Positions 26,645 through 42,702 of a stretch of 64,000 nt of DNA are shown one piece after another. This stretch comes from Zeimonas arvi (GTDB taxonomy: Bacteria > Pseudomonadota > Gammaproteobacteria > Burkholderiales > Burkholderiaceae_E): positions 124,001-188,000 of the forward strand of contig NZ_VDUY01000004.1 in the NCBI RefSeq assembly GCF_008039575.1, written 5' to 3'. Position numbers and translations under genes: made by a program. Each line of letters starts with the position of its first letter. Within the stretch, counting starts at the first letter, position 1. The notes under the pieces were generated by a model, which saw only the letters and a program-made list of their open reading frames with translations, ran no database searches and was not told where the DNA came from.

Positions 26645-27512
26645 ATGAACAAGAAGACTCTGTCCGAAAGCGACATCTGCGACAAGTTCATCCGCCCGGC
26701 CATCGAGGCTGCCGGCTGGGACGGCATGTCGCAGATCTACCGCGAGTACCCGCTGCGGGCGGGCCGGGTGGTGGTGCGCGGGCGCAGGGCGCGCCGGGAT
26801 GCTTCCACGGTGCTGCGGGCGGACTACGCGCTGTTCTGGAAGACCAACATCCCGCTGGCGGTGGTGGAGGCCAAGGACAACGGCCACGCGGTGGGCGCCG
26901 GCATGGCGCAGGCGATCAACTACGCGCAGTCGCTCGACGTGCCCTTCGGCTTCTCGAGCAACGGCGACGGCTTCGTGTTTCGCGATGCCACGCTGGGCGG
27001 TGGCGTGCTCGAGCGCAACATCGCGTTGCACGAGTTCCCGTCGCCGGCCGAGCTGTGGAACCGGCTGTGCGCCTGGAAGGGCTGGACGGCCGAGGTGCGG
27101 CAGGTCACCGAGTCGGACTACGCGCCCAGCAAGTCGCCGCGCTACTACCAGCTCAATGCGATCAACCGCACGGTGGAGGCGATCGCGCGCGGGCAGAACC
27201 GGGTGCTGCTGGTCATGGCGACTGGCATCGGCAAGACCTACACCGCCTTCCAGATCATCTGGCGCCTGTGGAAGAGCGGCGCGAAGAAACGCCTCCTGTA
27301 CCTGGCCGACCGGAACATCCTGATCGACCAGACCATGGTCAACGACTTCCGGCCCTTGAAGGGCGCAATGGCCAAGCTGAGCCCGCACGCCAGGCGAATC
27401 GAGGTGGTCGACGCGCAGGGCAAGGCCAGCGTCGAGGAGGTGGACACGGCGATCCACAAGACCACCAAGCAGGTCAACAAGAGCTACGAGATCTACCTGT
27501 CGCCGTGCCGGG
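26645..27512 (+). pseudogene. hsdR: Type I restriction enzyme R subunit, 3'-truncated
   Basis: About 289 residues of an HsdR protein that is normally 800 or more. The N-terminal nuclease domain is intact: ADYALFWKTNIPLAVVEAKD has the D...ExK pattern, followed by the QAxxYA motif (MAQAINYA). The translocase begins with YYQLNAINRTVEAIA and MATGIGKTYTAFQ, where Ile replaces the usual Thr of GTGKT, and includes LYLADRNILIDQT. At KSYEIYLS the homology ends abruptly and the frame runs into an IS481-type remnant, stopping at 27685. No hsdM or hsdS is in the window. The enzyme cannot be active. Confidence 0.85.
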
Positions 27513-27785
27513 CGGCGAGCCGCGATAGCCCCTCACGGGAGGGCACGCGGCTGACCGTGCTCGCCGATACGCTGACGCTGACCGCAATCCGCGCCTGCGT
27601 GAGCGGACGTCGGCCAGTGCCGGTTCGCCTCCGGCGCGGTGGCGGCCCAGCCATCTGCGCGCAGTGGGCTCGCTGGCGCCGGTAGCGGCTGCCACTGCAG
27701 CCGCTGTCAGACGCTTCTCTGTCATCTGGCGAGCCATTCCGAGTCGATGAGCGAAGGTGAGTCGGGCATTGCTGTCCGGATTCAT
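27493..27785 (-). mobile_element. IS481-family transposase remnant inside hsdR
   Basis: On the minus strand, ATG 27785 opens MNPDSNARLTFAHRLGMARQ, then LTAAAVAAATGASEPTARRW and LGRHRAGGEPAL. This is the N-terminal helix-turn-helix of IS481-type transposases. The second part (QARIAVSVSVSASTVSRV, then EGLSRL) is present but in another frame and without the linker between them. The DDE catalytic domain is missing entirely. I cannot identify terminal inverted repeats. The left end abuts the broken hsdR near 27512. Confidence 0.65.
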
Positions 27786-27977
27786 TCGGACGGGTTACTC
27801 GAGGCAACCGGGGGTTTGGCGATTTCCAGTTTCTGAAGCCTGGTTCGAATAGACCTCCTTCACGGCCGAAACAACCTTTGGAGCATCTACAGTCAGCGGT
27901 TCGGCGCGTTGCCGGAAACGCTGTGGTCCCTGGCTCCGTGATTCGCGACCGTCCGGAAGATGCTTCGCCTCCCCTGT
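27786..27977. other. Short gene-free stretch between IS remnant and serine hydrolase
   Basis: About 190 bases with no recognisable gene. It contains neither the missing part of hsdR nor an obvious IS end. Confidence 0.35.
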
Positions 27978-29318
27978 TCAGTGTTGCCGCATCAGATACT
28001 CCGCCACGGCCTGGTAAGCCGGCAGTGATGTCGGGTCAATGAGCCCATTCTGGGCTCGCGGGAACGAGGCCAGACGGACCAGCACCATCTGAGCCTTGGG
28101 ATCGACGTAAATCGTCTGCCCGTGGACACCGCGCGCGGCATAGGCGCCGTGCTCGTTGTGGAAGACCCACCACTGGCTCGTGTAGCTGCCGTTCGGGATC
28201 GTCGGGAAGCCGCTGAACTTCGATCGGTCGTCGCCCGCCCGGATCTTCTCGACGACCGCGGCTGGGAACAGCCGCTTGCCGTTGATCTCGCCGCCGTTGA
28301 GCATCAGGAGACCCAGTCGCCCGAGATCGCGCAGGCCCGCGGTCACGCCACCGCCGGCGAACGGAACGCCCTTGCCATCCACGGTCTGGTAAGCATCCTG
28401 CTCGGCGCCCATGGGCCGCCAGAGTCTCTCGGACGCGAGTTCGGTCACGGCCTTGCCCGTGACGCGACTGATGATCCATCCGAGCATGTCGGAATTGATC
28501 GTCTTGTAGTGGAACGCATCACCATGTCTGCCCGCGGGCCGGACCTGCTGGAGGTATGCCCAGTAGCCGTCGGGGCCGGTGTAGCCCTCGGCCTTCGGCA
28601 GGGGGCTGGCTGCGCGGGAATAGAGCCAGATGTCGGCGTTCGGGTCCGAATAGTCCTCCGAATACTTCAAACCCGTGGTCATGTCCATGACTTGCCGCAC
28701 CGTGGCGGTGGCAAAGGCGCCATCGCCAATCTCGGGAATCAGGTCGCGCACTCGCAGGGTGTCGTCCAGTGCGCCCTCGGCCACGAGAATCTGCGCCAGC
28801 AGCCCGGTGATCGACTTCGTCATCGACATGATGGCGTGCTTGCCGTCTTCCTGCAGGCAACCTAAGTAGCGCTCGTAGACGACACGCCCCTTGTGGAGGA
28901 TCAGCATCCCGTCGGTGTAGTTGGCGAAGAGCGATTCCTCCCAGGTCATCGCCTTGCCCCCGGTCATCGGCATGAAGGTGAGCGTGTCAATCTCGCGTGC
29001 CGTGGTCGCGAAGGCGGCGTGCGGAAGGTAGTCGAGCGGAACCGGTGCGCCGGTCCCCCGGCTGATTTCCTCGGTCGGAAGGAACTCGCGCAAGTGGCAG
29101 ACTGACCAGCGCAGCTTGGGAAAGCTGAAGTAGTCGGCGTCTGGTTGCATGATCAGCTTGTCAGGTGGCGGCGGAAAGCCCTGCATCCAGCCCATGATCC
29201 GCGGATCGGAGTCCTGTGCGGACAGCGGGGCCGACTGCGCTGCCACGGACGTCGCCGTCCCGAAGGCGATGACGCCCAGCGCCCAGAGCGTGGCAAGTCT
29301 TGAAGTTGAAGACGACAT
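27978..29318 (-). CDS. Serine hydrolase of the beta-lactamase/6-aminohexanoate-dimer hydrolase family
   Basis: A 446-residue secreted hydrolase started at the ATG complementary to 29316-29318. The signal peptide is LATLWALGVIAFGTATSVAA. The catalytic SxxK is SMTK at 165-168 within HAIMSMTKSITGLLAQILV. Further class C-type segments are VRQVMDMTTGLKYSEDYSDP, FHYKTINSDMLGWIISRVTG and GHT-like GVHGQTIYVDP. The family includes esterases, beta-lactamase-like proteins and nylon-oligomer hydrolases, so the substrate is open. It is the only gene between the broken restriction locus and glmS, and is probably transcribed alone. Confidence 0.88.
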   Translation of the reverse strand: MSSSTSRLATLWALGVIAFGTATSVAAQSAPLSAQDSDPRIMGWMQGFPPPPDKLIMQPDADYFSFPKLRWSVCHLREFLPTEEISRGTGAPVPLDYLPHAAFATTAREIDTLTFMPMTGGKAMTWEESLFANYTDGMLILHKGRVVYERYLGCLQEDGKHAIMSMTKSITGLLAQILVAEGALDDTLRVRDLIPEIGDGAFATATVRQVMDMTTGLKYSEDYSDPNADIWLYSRAASPLPKAEGYTGPDGYWAYLQQVRPAGRHGDAFHYKTINSDMLGWIISRVTGKAVTELASERLWRPMGAEQDAYQTVDGKGVPFAGGGVTAGLRDLGRLGLLMLNGGEINGKRLFPAAVVEKIRAGDDRSKFSGFPTIPNGSYTSQWWVFHNEHGAYAARGVHGQTIYVDPKAQMVLVRLASFPRAQNGLIDPTSLPAYQAVAEYLMRQH

Positions 29319-29833
29319 GGGAGAAAGCTCCGGCCCAGTTCGGGGCATTGCTGGCGGGCAGGTTCCAGCTCCCCGTACGGGGGAAGGAAGCCTCAACCCC
29401 GGCCGCCCGGTCCCATTGCGATCGACCATAGGGCTGACTTCGAGAAACTGATCATCGGACATGCGGACCGCGGCTCTTGACCGAGGCCGTGCTCATGGAT
29501 GTCATCGAGCGCCTGCACCGAATAGTGCTCAGCTTGACATACGACGGCCCCCGTTCGCCGACCTCTTGACTGCGGCCGAAAAGCTCCGGGAGCAGGGGGA
29601 ACTCTGGGGCCGCCAAGATCGCAAGGCTCGCCATCATCATCGACGGACTACGTCAAGAGTCGATGGGCCAGATTACGACGATCAACCTCGCGCAAAGAGC
29701 GCGCCGGTCATTTGACCGTCAGGCAAACCTGTGGCGCACGCGGTTTGTGGCTCCGGCCGGGCCTCCGGCCCTTAACTTGCCTCCGGCAAGTTAGCCTTCG
29801 CCGCAAGCCAAGAAACCTGGCGCCAACCTCATC
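29319..29833. other. Gene-poor stretch downstream of glmS (attTn7-type position)
   Basis: About 515 bases. The right end holds two hairpins and an inverted copy of the glmS end (separate entries). The middle gives short, interrupted frames on the + strand. Two of them join across a frame change near 29600-29620 (LLTAAEKLREQGELWG, then AAKIARLAIIIDGLRQESMG and QITTINLAQRARRSFDR, ending at TAG 29792-29794). This looks like a decayed gene of unknown family. Position downstream of glmS is a frequent insertion point for Tn7-like elements, but no tns gene is present. Confidence 0.4.
29773..29793 (-). terminator. Hairpin downstream of glmS
   Basis: TAACTTGCC-TCC-GGCAAGTTA is a perfect 9-base stem with a 3-base loop, about 40 bases beyond the glmS stop on the glmS transcript. 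No long U-run follows, so an intrinsic terminator is plausible but weak. Confidence 0.5.
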
Positions 29834-31687
<1,854 letters not shown>

Positions 31688-31727
31688 GTTGCCGATTCCT
31701 CGTTGGCCTTGCTCAGGCCGGTGTTGG

Positions 31728-33107
31728 TTACTTGGCCGCTTTCGCGGCCTTCTGCGGACGTTTCCAGCTTTCCACGGTGAGCTGCTTCGCGCGCGACACG
31801 GTGAGCCGGTCGGGCGGCGCGTCGCGGGTCAGCGTGGTGCCGGCGCCCAGCGTGGCGCCGCGGCCCACGGTCACCGGAGCGACCAGCTGGCTGTCGCTGC
31901 CGATGAAGGCGTCGTCCTCGATCACGGTGCGATGCTTGTTCACGCCGTCGTAGTTGCAGGTGATGGTGCCCGCGCCGATGTTCACCCGCTGGCCCACGGT
32001 GGCGTCGCCCACGTAGGCCAGGTGGTTGGCCTTCGAGCCCGCCGCCATCTTCGTGTTCTTCATCTCCACGAAGTTGCCAACGTGGGTGTCGGCGCCCAGC
32101 TCGGTGCCCGGGCGCAGCCGCGCGTAGGGGCCGATGCGCGCGCCGGCGCCCACCGAGGCGTCCTCGATGTGGGTGAAGGGCAGGATCTGCGCGCCGGCAT
32201 CGATGCGGGCGTTGCGGATCACGCAGTTGGCGCCCACCTGCACGCCGTCGGCCAGCGACACCTCGCCCTCGAACACGCAGTTCACGTCGATGGCCACGTC
32301 GCGCCCGCAGGCGAGCGTGCCGCGCACGTCGAGCCGCGCCGGGTCGGCCAGGGTCACGCCCTCGTCGAGCAGGCGCTCGGCCACGTTGCGCTGGTGCACG
32401 CGCTCGAGCTCGGCGAGCTGCAGCTTGCTGTTCACGCCCAGCGTTTCCCAGGCCGCGGCCGGCTGGGCGGACGCCACCGCCACGCCGTCGCGCACCGCCA
32501 TCGCCACGATGTCGGTCAGGTAGTACTCCTTCTGCGCGTTGTCGTCGGACAGGCCGGCCAGCCAGCGCGCGAGCGCGGCGGTGGGCGCGACCATGATCCC
32601 GGTGTTGACCTCGCGGATGTCGCGGGTGGGCGCGTCGGCGTCCTTGTGCTCCACGATCCGCACGATCCGGCCTTCGTGCCGCACGATGCGTCCGTAGCCG
32701 GTGGGGTCGTCGAGGTTCACCGTGAGCAGGGCCAGCCTGTCAGGGCCGGCGGCCTCGATCAGACGCACCAGGGTGTCGCGGGTGGTGAGCGGCACGTCGC
32801 CGTAGAGCACCAGCGTGGGCACCGTGGGGTCCAGCAGCGGGGCGGCCTGCATCACCGCGTGGCCGGTGCCCAGTTGCGGGCTTTGCAGCGCCCAGCCGAT
32901 GTCGTTGCCCGGCAGCGCGGCGTCGACGGCCTCACGTACCGTGTCGCCGCCGTGGCCGTGCACGACGATCAGGCGCTGCGGCGACAGGCTGCGGGCACAA
33001 TCGATGACATGGCGCAGCAGGGGCTTGCCGGCCAGGGGATGCAGCACCTTGGGGAGGTCGGAGCGCATCCGCTTGCCCTGGCCTGCGGCAAGGATGACGA
33101 TATTCAT
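31728..33107 (-). CDS. glmU: Bifunctional UDP-GlcNAc pyrophosphorylase/GlcN-1-P acetyltransferase
   Basis: A 459-residue bifunctional enzyme. The N-terminal uridylyltransferase (about 1-225) begins [20 protein letters not shown]. The C-terminal left-handed beta-helix acetyltransferase (about 250-440) has the hexapeptide repeats and the conserved [20 protein letters not shown]. Together with GlmS it supplies UDP-GlcNAc. The ATG is preceded by AAAAAGG on the minus strand. It is the first gene of the glmU-glmS operon. Confidence 0.97.
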   Translation of the reverse strand: MNIVILAAGQGKRMRSDLPKVLHPLAGKPLLRHVIDCARSLSPQRLIVVHGHGGDTVREAVDAALPGNDIGWALQSPQLGTGHAVMQAAPLLDPTVPTLVLYGDVPLTTRDTLVRLIEAAGPDRLALLTVNLDDPTGYGRIVRHEGRIVRIVEHKDADAPTRDIREVNTGIMVAPTAALARWLAGLSDDNAQKEYYLTDIVAMAVRDGVAVASAQPAAAWETLGVNSKLQLAELERVHQRNVAERLLDEGVTLADPARLDVRGTLACGRDVAIDVNCVFEGEVSLADGVQVGANCVIRNARIDAGAQILPFTHIEDASVGAGARIGPYARLRPGTELGADTHVGNFVEMKNTKMAAGSKANHLAYVGDATVGQRVNIGAGTITCNYDGVNKHRTVIEDDAFIGSDSQLVAPVTVGRGATLGAGTTLTRDAPPDRLTVSRAKQLTVESWKRPQKAAKAAK

Positions 33108-33123
33108 TTTTTCCTTTTTAATC

Positions 33124-33140
33124 AGAAGCTTGCGGCTTCT
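33124..33140. repeat. Small inverted repeat in the glmU/DUF6279 divergent region
   Basis: AGAAGC-TTGCG-GCTTCT lies in the 60-base gap between the divergent glmU and lipoprotein genes, next to an A/T-rich tract. It could be an operator for either gene; no regulator is suggested by the sequence. Confidence 0.35.
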
Positions 33141-33167
33141 TCGAGGAAGTTTGTCGAAAATCTTAAC

Positions 33168-34031
33168 ATGCGGTCCCGACTCCTATCGGTGACGCTTGTC
33201 ACCGTCCTGGTCCTGCTGCTGGGCGCCTGCTCGTCGGTGCGGTTCGGCTACGCCTCGCTGCCCTCGGTCCTTGCCTGGCGGATCGACCGCGACCTGGCCC
33301 TGGACGGCGCCCAGCGCGCCCTGGTCGGCGAGCATCTCGACGCGCTGGCCAGCTGGCACCGGGCCAGCCAGCTGCCCCGGTACGCCGCCTTCCTGTCCGG
33401 CATCGCCGCCGCGCCGGCGCCGGTGTCGGGGGCCACGGTCGCCGGCTGGCGGAGCCGCGCGCTGGAAGACGCCTGGCGCCCGATCGCCGAGAAGGCCGCG
33501 TTGCCGGTGGCCGCGCTGGCCCTGACCCTGCGTCCGGAGCAGCTCGATCGCCTGGCGCGGCGCTTTGCCGAGCGCAACGAGGAATTGAAGCGCGAGTGGG
33601 GGCTGGTCGACCCCTCGGCACTGATCGACGCCCGTGTCGAGCGCTTCCGCGGCCGCGCCGAGTTCTTCCTGGGCGAGCTGCAGAAACCGCAGCTCGACAC
33701 GCTGCGCGCGCTGGCCGCCGCGCACCCGCCCTACGAGGCCGACTGGATGGCCGAGCGCGAGGCCCGGCAGCGCCAGGCGATCGCGGTGCTGGGCGCCATC
33801 GCCCGGGAGCAGCCGCCGATCGAGGTGGCCGAGGCGCGCGTGCGCGACTGGCTGCTGGCGGTGTGGAAGGTGGACGATCCGGCCCGGGCGGCCCGGCTGG
33901 CCGAGGCCGGCGCGGCCACCGACCGGCTCTCGGCCGCCCTGCTGGCCTCTGCCGCGCCGCTGCAGCGCGAGGCGATGACTCGCCGGCTGCGCGGCTGGGT
34001 TCAGGACCTGGAGGCGATGGCGGCGCGCTGA
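33168..34031 (+). CDS. DUF6279-family lipoprotein
   Basis: A 287-residue predicted lipoprotein with lipobox LLGAC (Cys about 21). The mature part is almost entirely helical and Arg/Glu/Ala-rich. It has the family's opening [20 protein letters not shown] followed by LALDGAQRA and a later [20 protein letters not shown]. The function of the family is unknown. Its 3' end overlaps the 3' end of the opposing symporter gene by 31 bases, and it is divergent from glmU. Confidence 0.82.
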   Translation: MRSRLLSVTLVTVLVLLLGACSSVRFGYASLPSVLAWRIDRDLALDGAQRALVGEHLDALASWHRASQLPRYAAFLSGIAAAPAPVSGATVAGWRSRALEDAWRPIAEKAALPVAALALTLRPEQLDRLARRFAERNEELKREWGLVDPSALIDARVERFRGRAEFFLGELQKPQLDTLRALAAAHPPYEADWMAEREARQRQAIAVLGAIAREQPPIEVAEARVRDWLLAVWKVDDPARAARLAEAGAATDRLSAALLASAAPLQREAMTRRLRGWVQDLEAMAAR

Positions 34032-35428
34032 TCGGCCGGCGCGCTCAGGCTGCCGAAGACCATGCCGATCGCGCTGGCCAGCAGGCCGATCAGCTGCGGC
34101 TCCACCGGCTCGTCGATGCCCAGCACCTCGAGCACGAGCCAGGTGCCCAGGCCCAGCACCACCGCCCAGAGCGCGCCGAAGCTGTTCGCGCGCTTCCAGA
34201 ACAGGCCGGCGACCAGCGGCACGAAGGCGCCGGCCAGCGTGATCCGGTAGGCGTTCTCGACCATCGTGTGGATCGTGGCGTCGGTGGCCACCGCGTAGGA
34301 GGTCACCATGGTGGTGAAGCCGACCACGGTGAATCGGGTGGTCCACAGGAACTGCTGGTCGGTGAGTCGCGGGAAGTAGGGCTTGATCACGTTCTCGGCG
34401 AAGGTGACCGAAGGCGCCAGCAGCGTGCCCGAGGCGGTGCTCATGATCACCGACAGCAGCGCGCCGAAGAACACGACCTGCAGCCAGAAGGGCATGTGGT
34501 TCAGGATCAGCGTGGGCAGGATCAACTGGGTGTCGACCTCCTTGAGCTTCTCGACCATCCCGTGGTCGATCAGGTTGGCCGAGTAGGCCAGGAACAGCGG
34601 CACCGCGGCAAAGAAGAAGTAGGAGATCCCGCCCAGCGTGGTGCCCCAGACGGCCACGGTCTCGTTCTTCGACGAGTTGACGCGCTGGAAGACGTCCTGC
34701 TGCGGGATCGAGCCCAGCGCCATGGTGAACAGCGCGGCGACCCAGCCCAGCATGTCGATCGGGTCCAGCGTGGGCAGGAAGGCGAACTTGCCCTCGGCGT
34801 GGGCCTTGGCGATCACGGTGGCCACGCCGCCGGCCTGCTCGGCAGCGTTGGCCGAGACCAGCAGCAGGCCGATCACGATCACGATCATCTGCACGAAGGT
34901 GGTCATGGCCACCGACCACATGCCGCCGAACAGCGTGTAGACCAGCACCACGCCGGCGCCGACCAACATGCCCTGGTTCATCGAGATCGTGTCTTCGGAC
35001 AGCACGTTGAAGACCAGCCCCAGCGCGGTCACCTGGGCGGCCACCCAGCCCAGGTAGGAGATCACGATGCACAGCGACAGCACCAGCTCGATCGAGCGGT
35101 TGTAGCGCACCCGGAAGAAGTCGCCCAGCGTGAGCAGGTTCATCCGGTACAGCGGCCGGGCGAAGATCAGCCCGAACAGCACCAGGCACAGCGAGGCGCC
35201 CAGCGGGTCCGAGATCAGGCCGCGAAAGCCCTCTTCCAGGAAGGTGGCCGAGATCCCCAGCACCGTCTCGGCGCCGAACCAGGTGGCGAAGACCATGGCC
35301 AGCACCACCGGCATCGGCAGGTTGCGGCCGGCGGTGATGTAGTCGCGGGTGTTGTGCACGCGGGTCGCGGCGAAGAGTCCGATGGCGACCGACAGCACCA
35401 GGTAGGCGATGACCAGCTGCAACAGCAT
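34001..35428 (-). CDS. Sodium:solute symporter family protein
   Basis: A 475-residue membrane protein of the SSS (SLC5-like) family with about 13 predicted helices. It opens LVIAYLVLSVAIGLFAATRV, has the early TRDYITAGRNLPMPVVLAMV and FATWFGAETVLGISATFLEE, and has VYTLFGGMWSVAMTTFVQMI in the core. FTMALGSIPQQDVFQRVNSS is a conserved loop. Relatives carry amino acids, carboxylates or sugars with sodium. Nothing here fixes the substrate. Confidence 0.9.
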   Translation of the reverse strand: MLLQLVIAYLVLSVAIGLFAATRVHNTRDYITAGRNLPMPVVLAMVFATWFGAETVLGISATFLEEGFRGLISDPLGASLCLVLFGLIFARPLYRMNLLTLGDFFRVRYNRSIELVLSLCIVISYLGWVAAQVTALGLVFNVLSEDTISMNQGMLVGAGVVLVYTLFGGMWSVAMTTFVQMIVIVIGLLLVSANAAEQAGGVATVIAKAHAEGKFAFLPTLDPIDMLGWVAALFTMALGSIPQQDVFQRVNSSKNETVAVWGTTLGGISYFFFAAVPLFLAYSANLIDHGMVEKLKEVDTQLILPTLILNHMPFWLQVVFFGALLSVIMSTASGTLLAPSVTFAENVIKPYFPRLTDQQFLWTTRFTVVGFTTMVTSYAVATDATIHTMVENAYRITLAGAFVPLVAGLFWKRANSFGALWAVVLGLGTWLVLEVLGIDEPVEPQLIGLLASAIGMVFGSLSAPADQRAAIASRS

Positions 35429-35516
35429 GAACGTGCTCCCCCGGGTTCGGGAAGGTGGGCGGAAGACGACTCGGAAATGCCGCCGGCGCCGGACTGGCGC
35501 CGCGGGCGGCGCGCGA

Positions 35517-37076
35517 TTATAGAACCGTCAGCCAGATCAGTGCGCCGAATCCCGCAAGGGTGAGCGCCATGAAGCCCGCCAGCCAGCGCCGCGTGCGTCG
35601 TTGCTCGGCCACCAGCCTGACGAGCAGCTCCCGGACGGCCGGATCGGCTTGCGGCCGGGCCTGTCGCGCCAGCGCGTCGTGGGCCAGCCGGGGCAGCTCG
35701 GGGAGTAGCCGCGCCCACTGCCGGGACTCCAGCTTCATCCGGTCCACCAGGCCTTCCAGGCCGATCTGCTCGCGCATCCAGCGCTCCAGGATGGGCTTGG
35801 CGGTGACCCAGAGGTCCAGGTCGGGGTCGAGCTGCCGGCCCAGCCCCTCGATGTTCAGCAAGGTCTTCTGCAGCAGCACCAGCTGCGGCTGGATCTCCAC
35901 GTTGAAGCGCCGCGAGGCCTGGAACAGGCGCATCAGCACCAGGCCCAGCGAGATCTCCTTGAGCGGCCGGTCGAACACCGGCTCGCAGCAGGCCCGCACC
36001 GCGCCTTCGAGCTCCTCGACGCGGGTGGTCGCCGGCACCCACCCCGATTCCACGTGCAGCTCGGCCACCCGGCGGTAGTCGCGCCGGAAGAAGGCCAGGA
36101 AGTTCTGGGCCAGGTAGTTCTTGTCGAAGTCCGACAGCGTGCCCACGATGCCGAAGTCCAGCGCGATGTAGCGGTTGAAGTCCGGCCCCGCGTCGCCCAC
36201 CAGGATGTTGCCCGGGTGCATGTCGGCGTGGAAGAAGCCGTGCCGGAACACCTGGGTGAAGAAGATCTCCACGCCGTCGCGCGAGAGCCTCTTCAGGTCG
36301 ATGCCGGCCGCGCGCATCCGCTCGACCTGGCCGATCGGGATGCCGCGCATCCGCTCCATGGTGAGGACTTCGGTCGAGCACCAGTCCCAGAACATCTCGG
36401 GCACCCGCAGCAGCGGCGACCCCTCGAAATTGCGCCGCAGCTGGGTGGCGTTGGCCGCCTCGCGGATCAGGTCGAGCTCGTCGTGCAGGTACTTGTCGAA
36501 CTCGTCGATCACGTCGAGCGGGCGCAGCCGGCGGGCGTCGGCCGACACCTTGACCAGCAGCGTGCCGGCGGTGCGCAGCAGTTCCAGGTCGCGCTCGATC
36601 ACCGGCGCCATGTTGGGCCGCAGCACCTTGACCGCGACCTCGCGGCCGTCCTTCAGCCGGGCGAAGTGGACCTGCGCGATCGAGGCCGAGGCCACCGGCT
36701 TGCGGTCGAAGTCGTCGAAGAGCGCGTCGATCGGCTTGCCCAGTCCCTTCTCGATGGCCTTGACCGCCAGCTCGCCGGGGAAGGGCGGCACCCGATCCTG
36801 AAGCAGCGCGAGCTCGTCGGCGATGTCCGGCGGCAGCAGGTCGCGGCGGGTGGACAGCACCTGGCCGAACTTGACGAAGATCGGCCCCAGGCTCTCGAGC
36901 GCCTCGCGCAGGCGCTGGCCGCGCGGCGCCTGCAGCTTGCGGCCCAGGTGGAGCAGCCGCACCGCCCGCAGCAGCCACGGCGAGCGGAACGTAGCCGCCG
37001 CCCCGGAGGCGGCGATTTCGTCCAGGCCGTGACGCCAGGCGACGTAGAGGATCTTGACGAGTCGGACGATGCGCAC
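35517..37076 (-). CDS. ubiB: UbiB-family protein (ubiquinone biosynthesis, atypical kinase)
   Basis: A 519-residue ABC1/ADCK-type protein started at the GTG complementary to 37074-37076 ([20 protein letters not shown]); no ATG precedes it. [20 protein letters not shown] contains the family KxGQ motif. [20 protein letters not shown] is the Ala-rich nucleotide loop, followed by VAVKVLRP with the Lys. Catalytic-loop [13 protein letters not shown] and [14 protein letters not shown] complete the fold. Two C-terminal hydrophobic segments anchor it in the inner membrane. It acts in ubiquinone synthesis, probably on lipid intermediates. The usual ubiJ/ubiE neighbours are not present. Confidence 0.95.
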   Translation of the reverse strand: MRIVRLVKILYVAWRHGLDEIAASGAAATFRSPWLLRAVRLLHLGRKLQAPRGQRLREALESLGPIFVKFGQVLSTRRDLLPPDIADELALLQDRVPPFPGELAVKAIEKGLGKPIDALFDDFDRKPVASASIAQVHFARLKDGREVAVKVLRPNMAPVIERDLELLRTAGTLLVKVSADARRLRPLDVIDEFDKYLHDELDLIREAANATQLRRNFEGSPLLRVPEMFWDWCSTEVLTMERMRGIPIGQVERMRAAGIDLKRLSRDGVEIFFTQVFRHGFFHADMHPGNILVGDAGPDFNRYIALDFGIVGTLSDFDKNYLAQNFLAFFRRDYRRVAELHVESGWVPATTRVEELEGAVRACCEPVFDRPLKEISLGLVLMRLFQASRRFNVEIQPQLVLLQKTLLNIEGLGRQLDPDLDLWVTAKPILERWMREQIGLEGLVDRMKLESRQWARLLPELPRLAHDALARQARPQADPAVRELLVRLVAEQRRTRRWLAGFMALTLAGFGALIWLTVL

Positions 37077-37150
37077 CGGCGGATTGTAGCGACCGGCGCA
37101 AGGCTGGCCGGATTGACCTTGCGCCGGCGCGCGAGGGTCCGGCTGCGGGA

Positions 37151-41447
<4,297 letters not shown>

Positions 41448-41457
41448 TCGACGGTTC

Positions 41458-42654
41458 GTGACACAGTCTCCTCGTGAGCTTAGGGCGGCCTCTGGCCGCC
41501 CTTTTTTCGATCTGGGCGCCCTGCGGATCGGCTGCCGTGGCGTTTCGCGCGGCGTGCTCTGCGGGGCGCTGCTTGCGTTGTCGGTCGGGGGGGCGGCGGC
41601 GGCGGCGGTGGGAGACCGGCTGCTGTCGTCGGTCGACGGCGGTCGAAGCCTCGCCCTGATCGAATGCGCGAGCGGTCGTGAGCTCGGTCGCGCCTCGCTC
41701 GATGCGCGGCTGGCCGCGCCGCCGCTGCTTTCGGGTGACCGTGCCTGGTTGCTCGGCGCCGACGGCCGCTTGCGTGTCCTGTCCGTGCCGGCGATGCGCG
41801 AGCTCGCCTCGCGCGCGGACATGCCGCTACGGGCCCGAATCGCGGTGTCGGGCGCCGAGGCCGGGCTGGTCGCGGTGGGCGGCGAGGGGCGCGATGCGCT
41901 GCGCATCCTGGACGCGGCGACGCTGGCCGACGTGCACCGCTACCGGCTCGATGCGCCGATCGTGGTGGCGGCGCTCGCCGACGTGCCGGGCCGGTCGAGC
42001 TTCCTGGTGGGGCTGGCCGAGCCGGCGGCGCCGGCCGAGGTCTGGGAGCTGGCCTACTCGCCGGACGCGCCACCGGTGCTCAAGGGCTTGGTGCACGACT
42101 ACCGGATGAACGAGGCGATCCCCTTGCCGGGGCGCTTCACGCCGCGCGCGGCGCCGGTGGTGTCGCCGACCGCGCGCTTGCTGCCCGGGCCGGTGCCTTA
42201 CGAATGGCTGCGCGTGGACACGGCGGGCGTGGCCTCGGTGCTGCACCTCGAGGTGCGGCGCGAGATCGCGAGGCTGCGCGAGGAGGGCGAGTGGCTCGCC
42301 GCTGCCTGGCGCGGCGAGCAGGCGCGCGGCTGGCTGCTGGGCCTGCGCGAGGGGGCGGAGATCCGGCGCCTCGAGTCCGGCTCGTGGCGCCGCGGCCCGC
42401 CCCGGTCGCTGCCGGGTCGGCTGCTGGCGATGCTGCCCTTCGGGGACATGCGGGGCGCCGTGCTCGCGCTGGCGGTCGAGGGCGGTGTGGCGCTGGCCGA
42501 GATCGACAGCGACTCGCTCGCCGTGCGGCGCGGCGAAACCATCGAGGGCGCCAACGCAGCGCTCGCCACGCTCGCCGCATCTGCCGACGGGCGCTGCATC
42601 GCCATGCTGGACCGCGACGGCCGTTGGCTGGCTGCGGTGAAACGCCGCAAGTGA
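41458..42654 (+). CDS. NirF-like/cytochrome d1-type beta-propeller protein
   Basis: A protein of up to 398 residues with propeller repeats: LALIECASGRELGRASLD, LRILDAATLADVHRYRLD, SFLVGLAEPAAPAEVWELAY, then SPDAPPVLKGLVHDYRM. The last pattern is shared with NirF-like cytochrome d1-domain proteins of denitrifiers, which act in heme d1 maturation. There is no CxxCH. The only canonical start that keeps the Arg-rich n-region of the signal peptide (GCRGVSRGVLCGALLALSVG) is GTG 41458, but the nirS terminator lies inside that reading (41483-41507). The real start may therefore be a downstream GTG (41554) or a rare codon. The 3' part is regular. Confidence 0.6.
   Translation: MTQSPRELRAASGRPFFDLGALRIGCRGVSRGVLCGALLALSVGGAAAAAVGDRLLSSVDGGRSLALIECASGRELGRASLDARLAAPPLLSGDRAWLLGADGRLRVLSVPAMRELASRADMPLRARIAVSGAEAGLVAVGGEGRDALRILDAATLADVHRYRLDAPIVVAALADVPGRSSFLVGLAEPAAPAEVWELAYSPDAPPVLKGLVHDYRMNEAIPLPGRFTPRAAPVVSPTARLLPGPVPYEWLRVDTAGVASVLHLEVRREIARLREEGEWLAAAWRGEQARGWLLGLREGAEIRRLESGSWRRGPPRSLPGRLLAMLPFGDMRGAVLALAVEGGVALAEIDSDSLAVRRGETIEGANAALATLAASADGRCIAMLDRDGRWLAAVKRRK
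41483..41507 (+). terminator. Rho-independent terminator of nirS
   Basis: GGGCGGCC-TCT-GGCCGCCC followed directly by TTTTTT is a textbook terminator 36 bases after the nirS stop. It overlaps the first codons of the longest reading of the next gene. Confidence 0.9.
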
Positions 42655-42702
42655 AACGGCAGTGGGCGCCGCGCGCAAGGCTCGGAGCGCCCCACGCGAC
42701 GC

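Noticed and set aside
24266-27457. A 1063-residue minus-strand frame spanning fadH, vapBC and hsdR
   Set aside because: It runs antisense to vapBC and hsdR and out of frame with fadH, with no family signal. It is a composition artefact.
31688-31727. Possible glmS ribozyme
   Set aside because: The gap between glmU and glmS is only 40 bases, too short, and such ribozymes are a Gram-positive feature.
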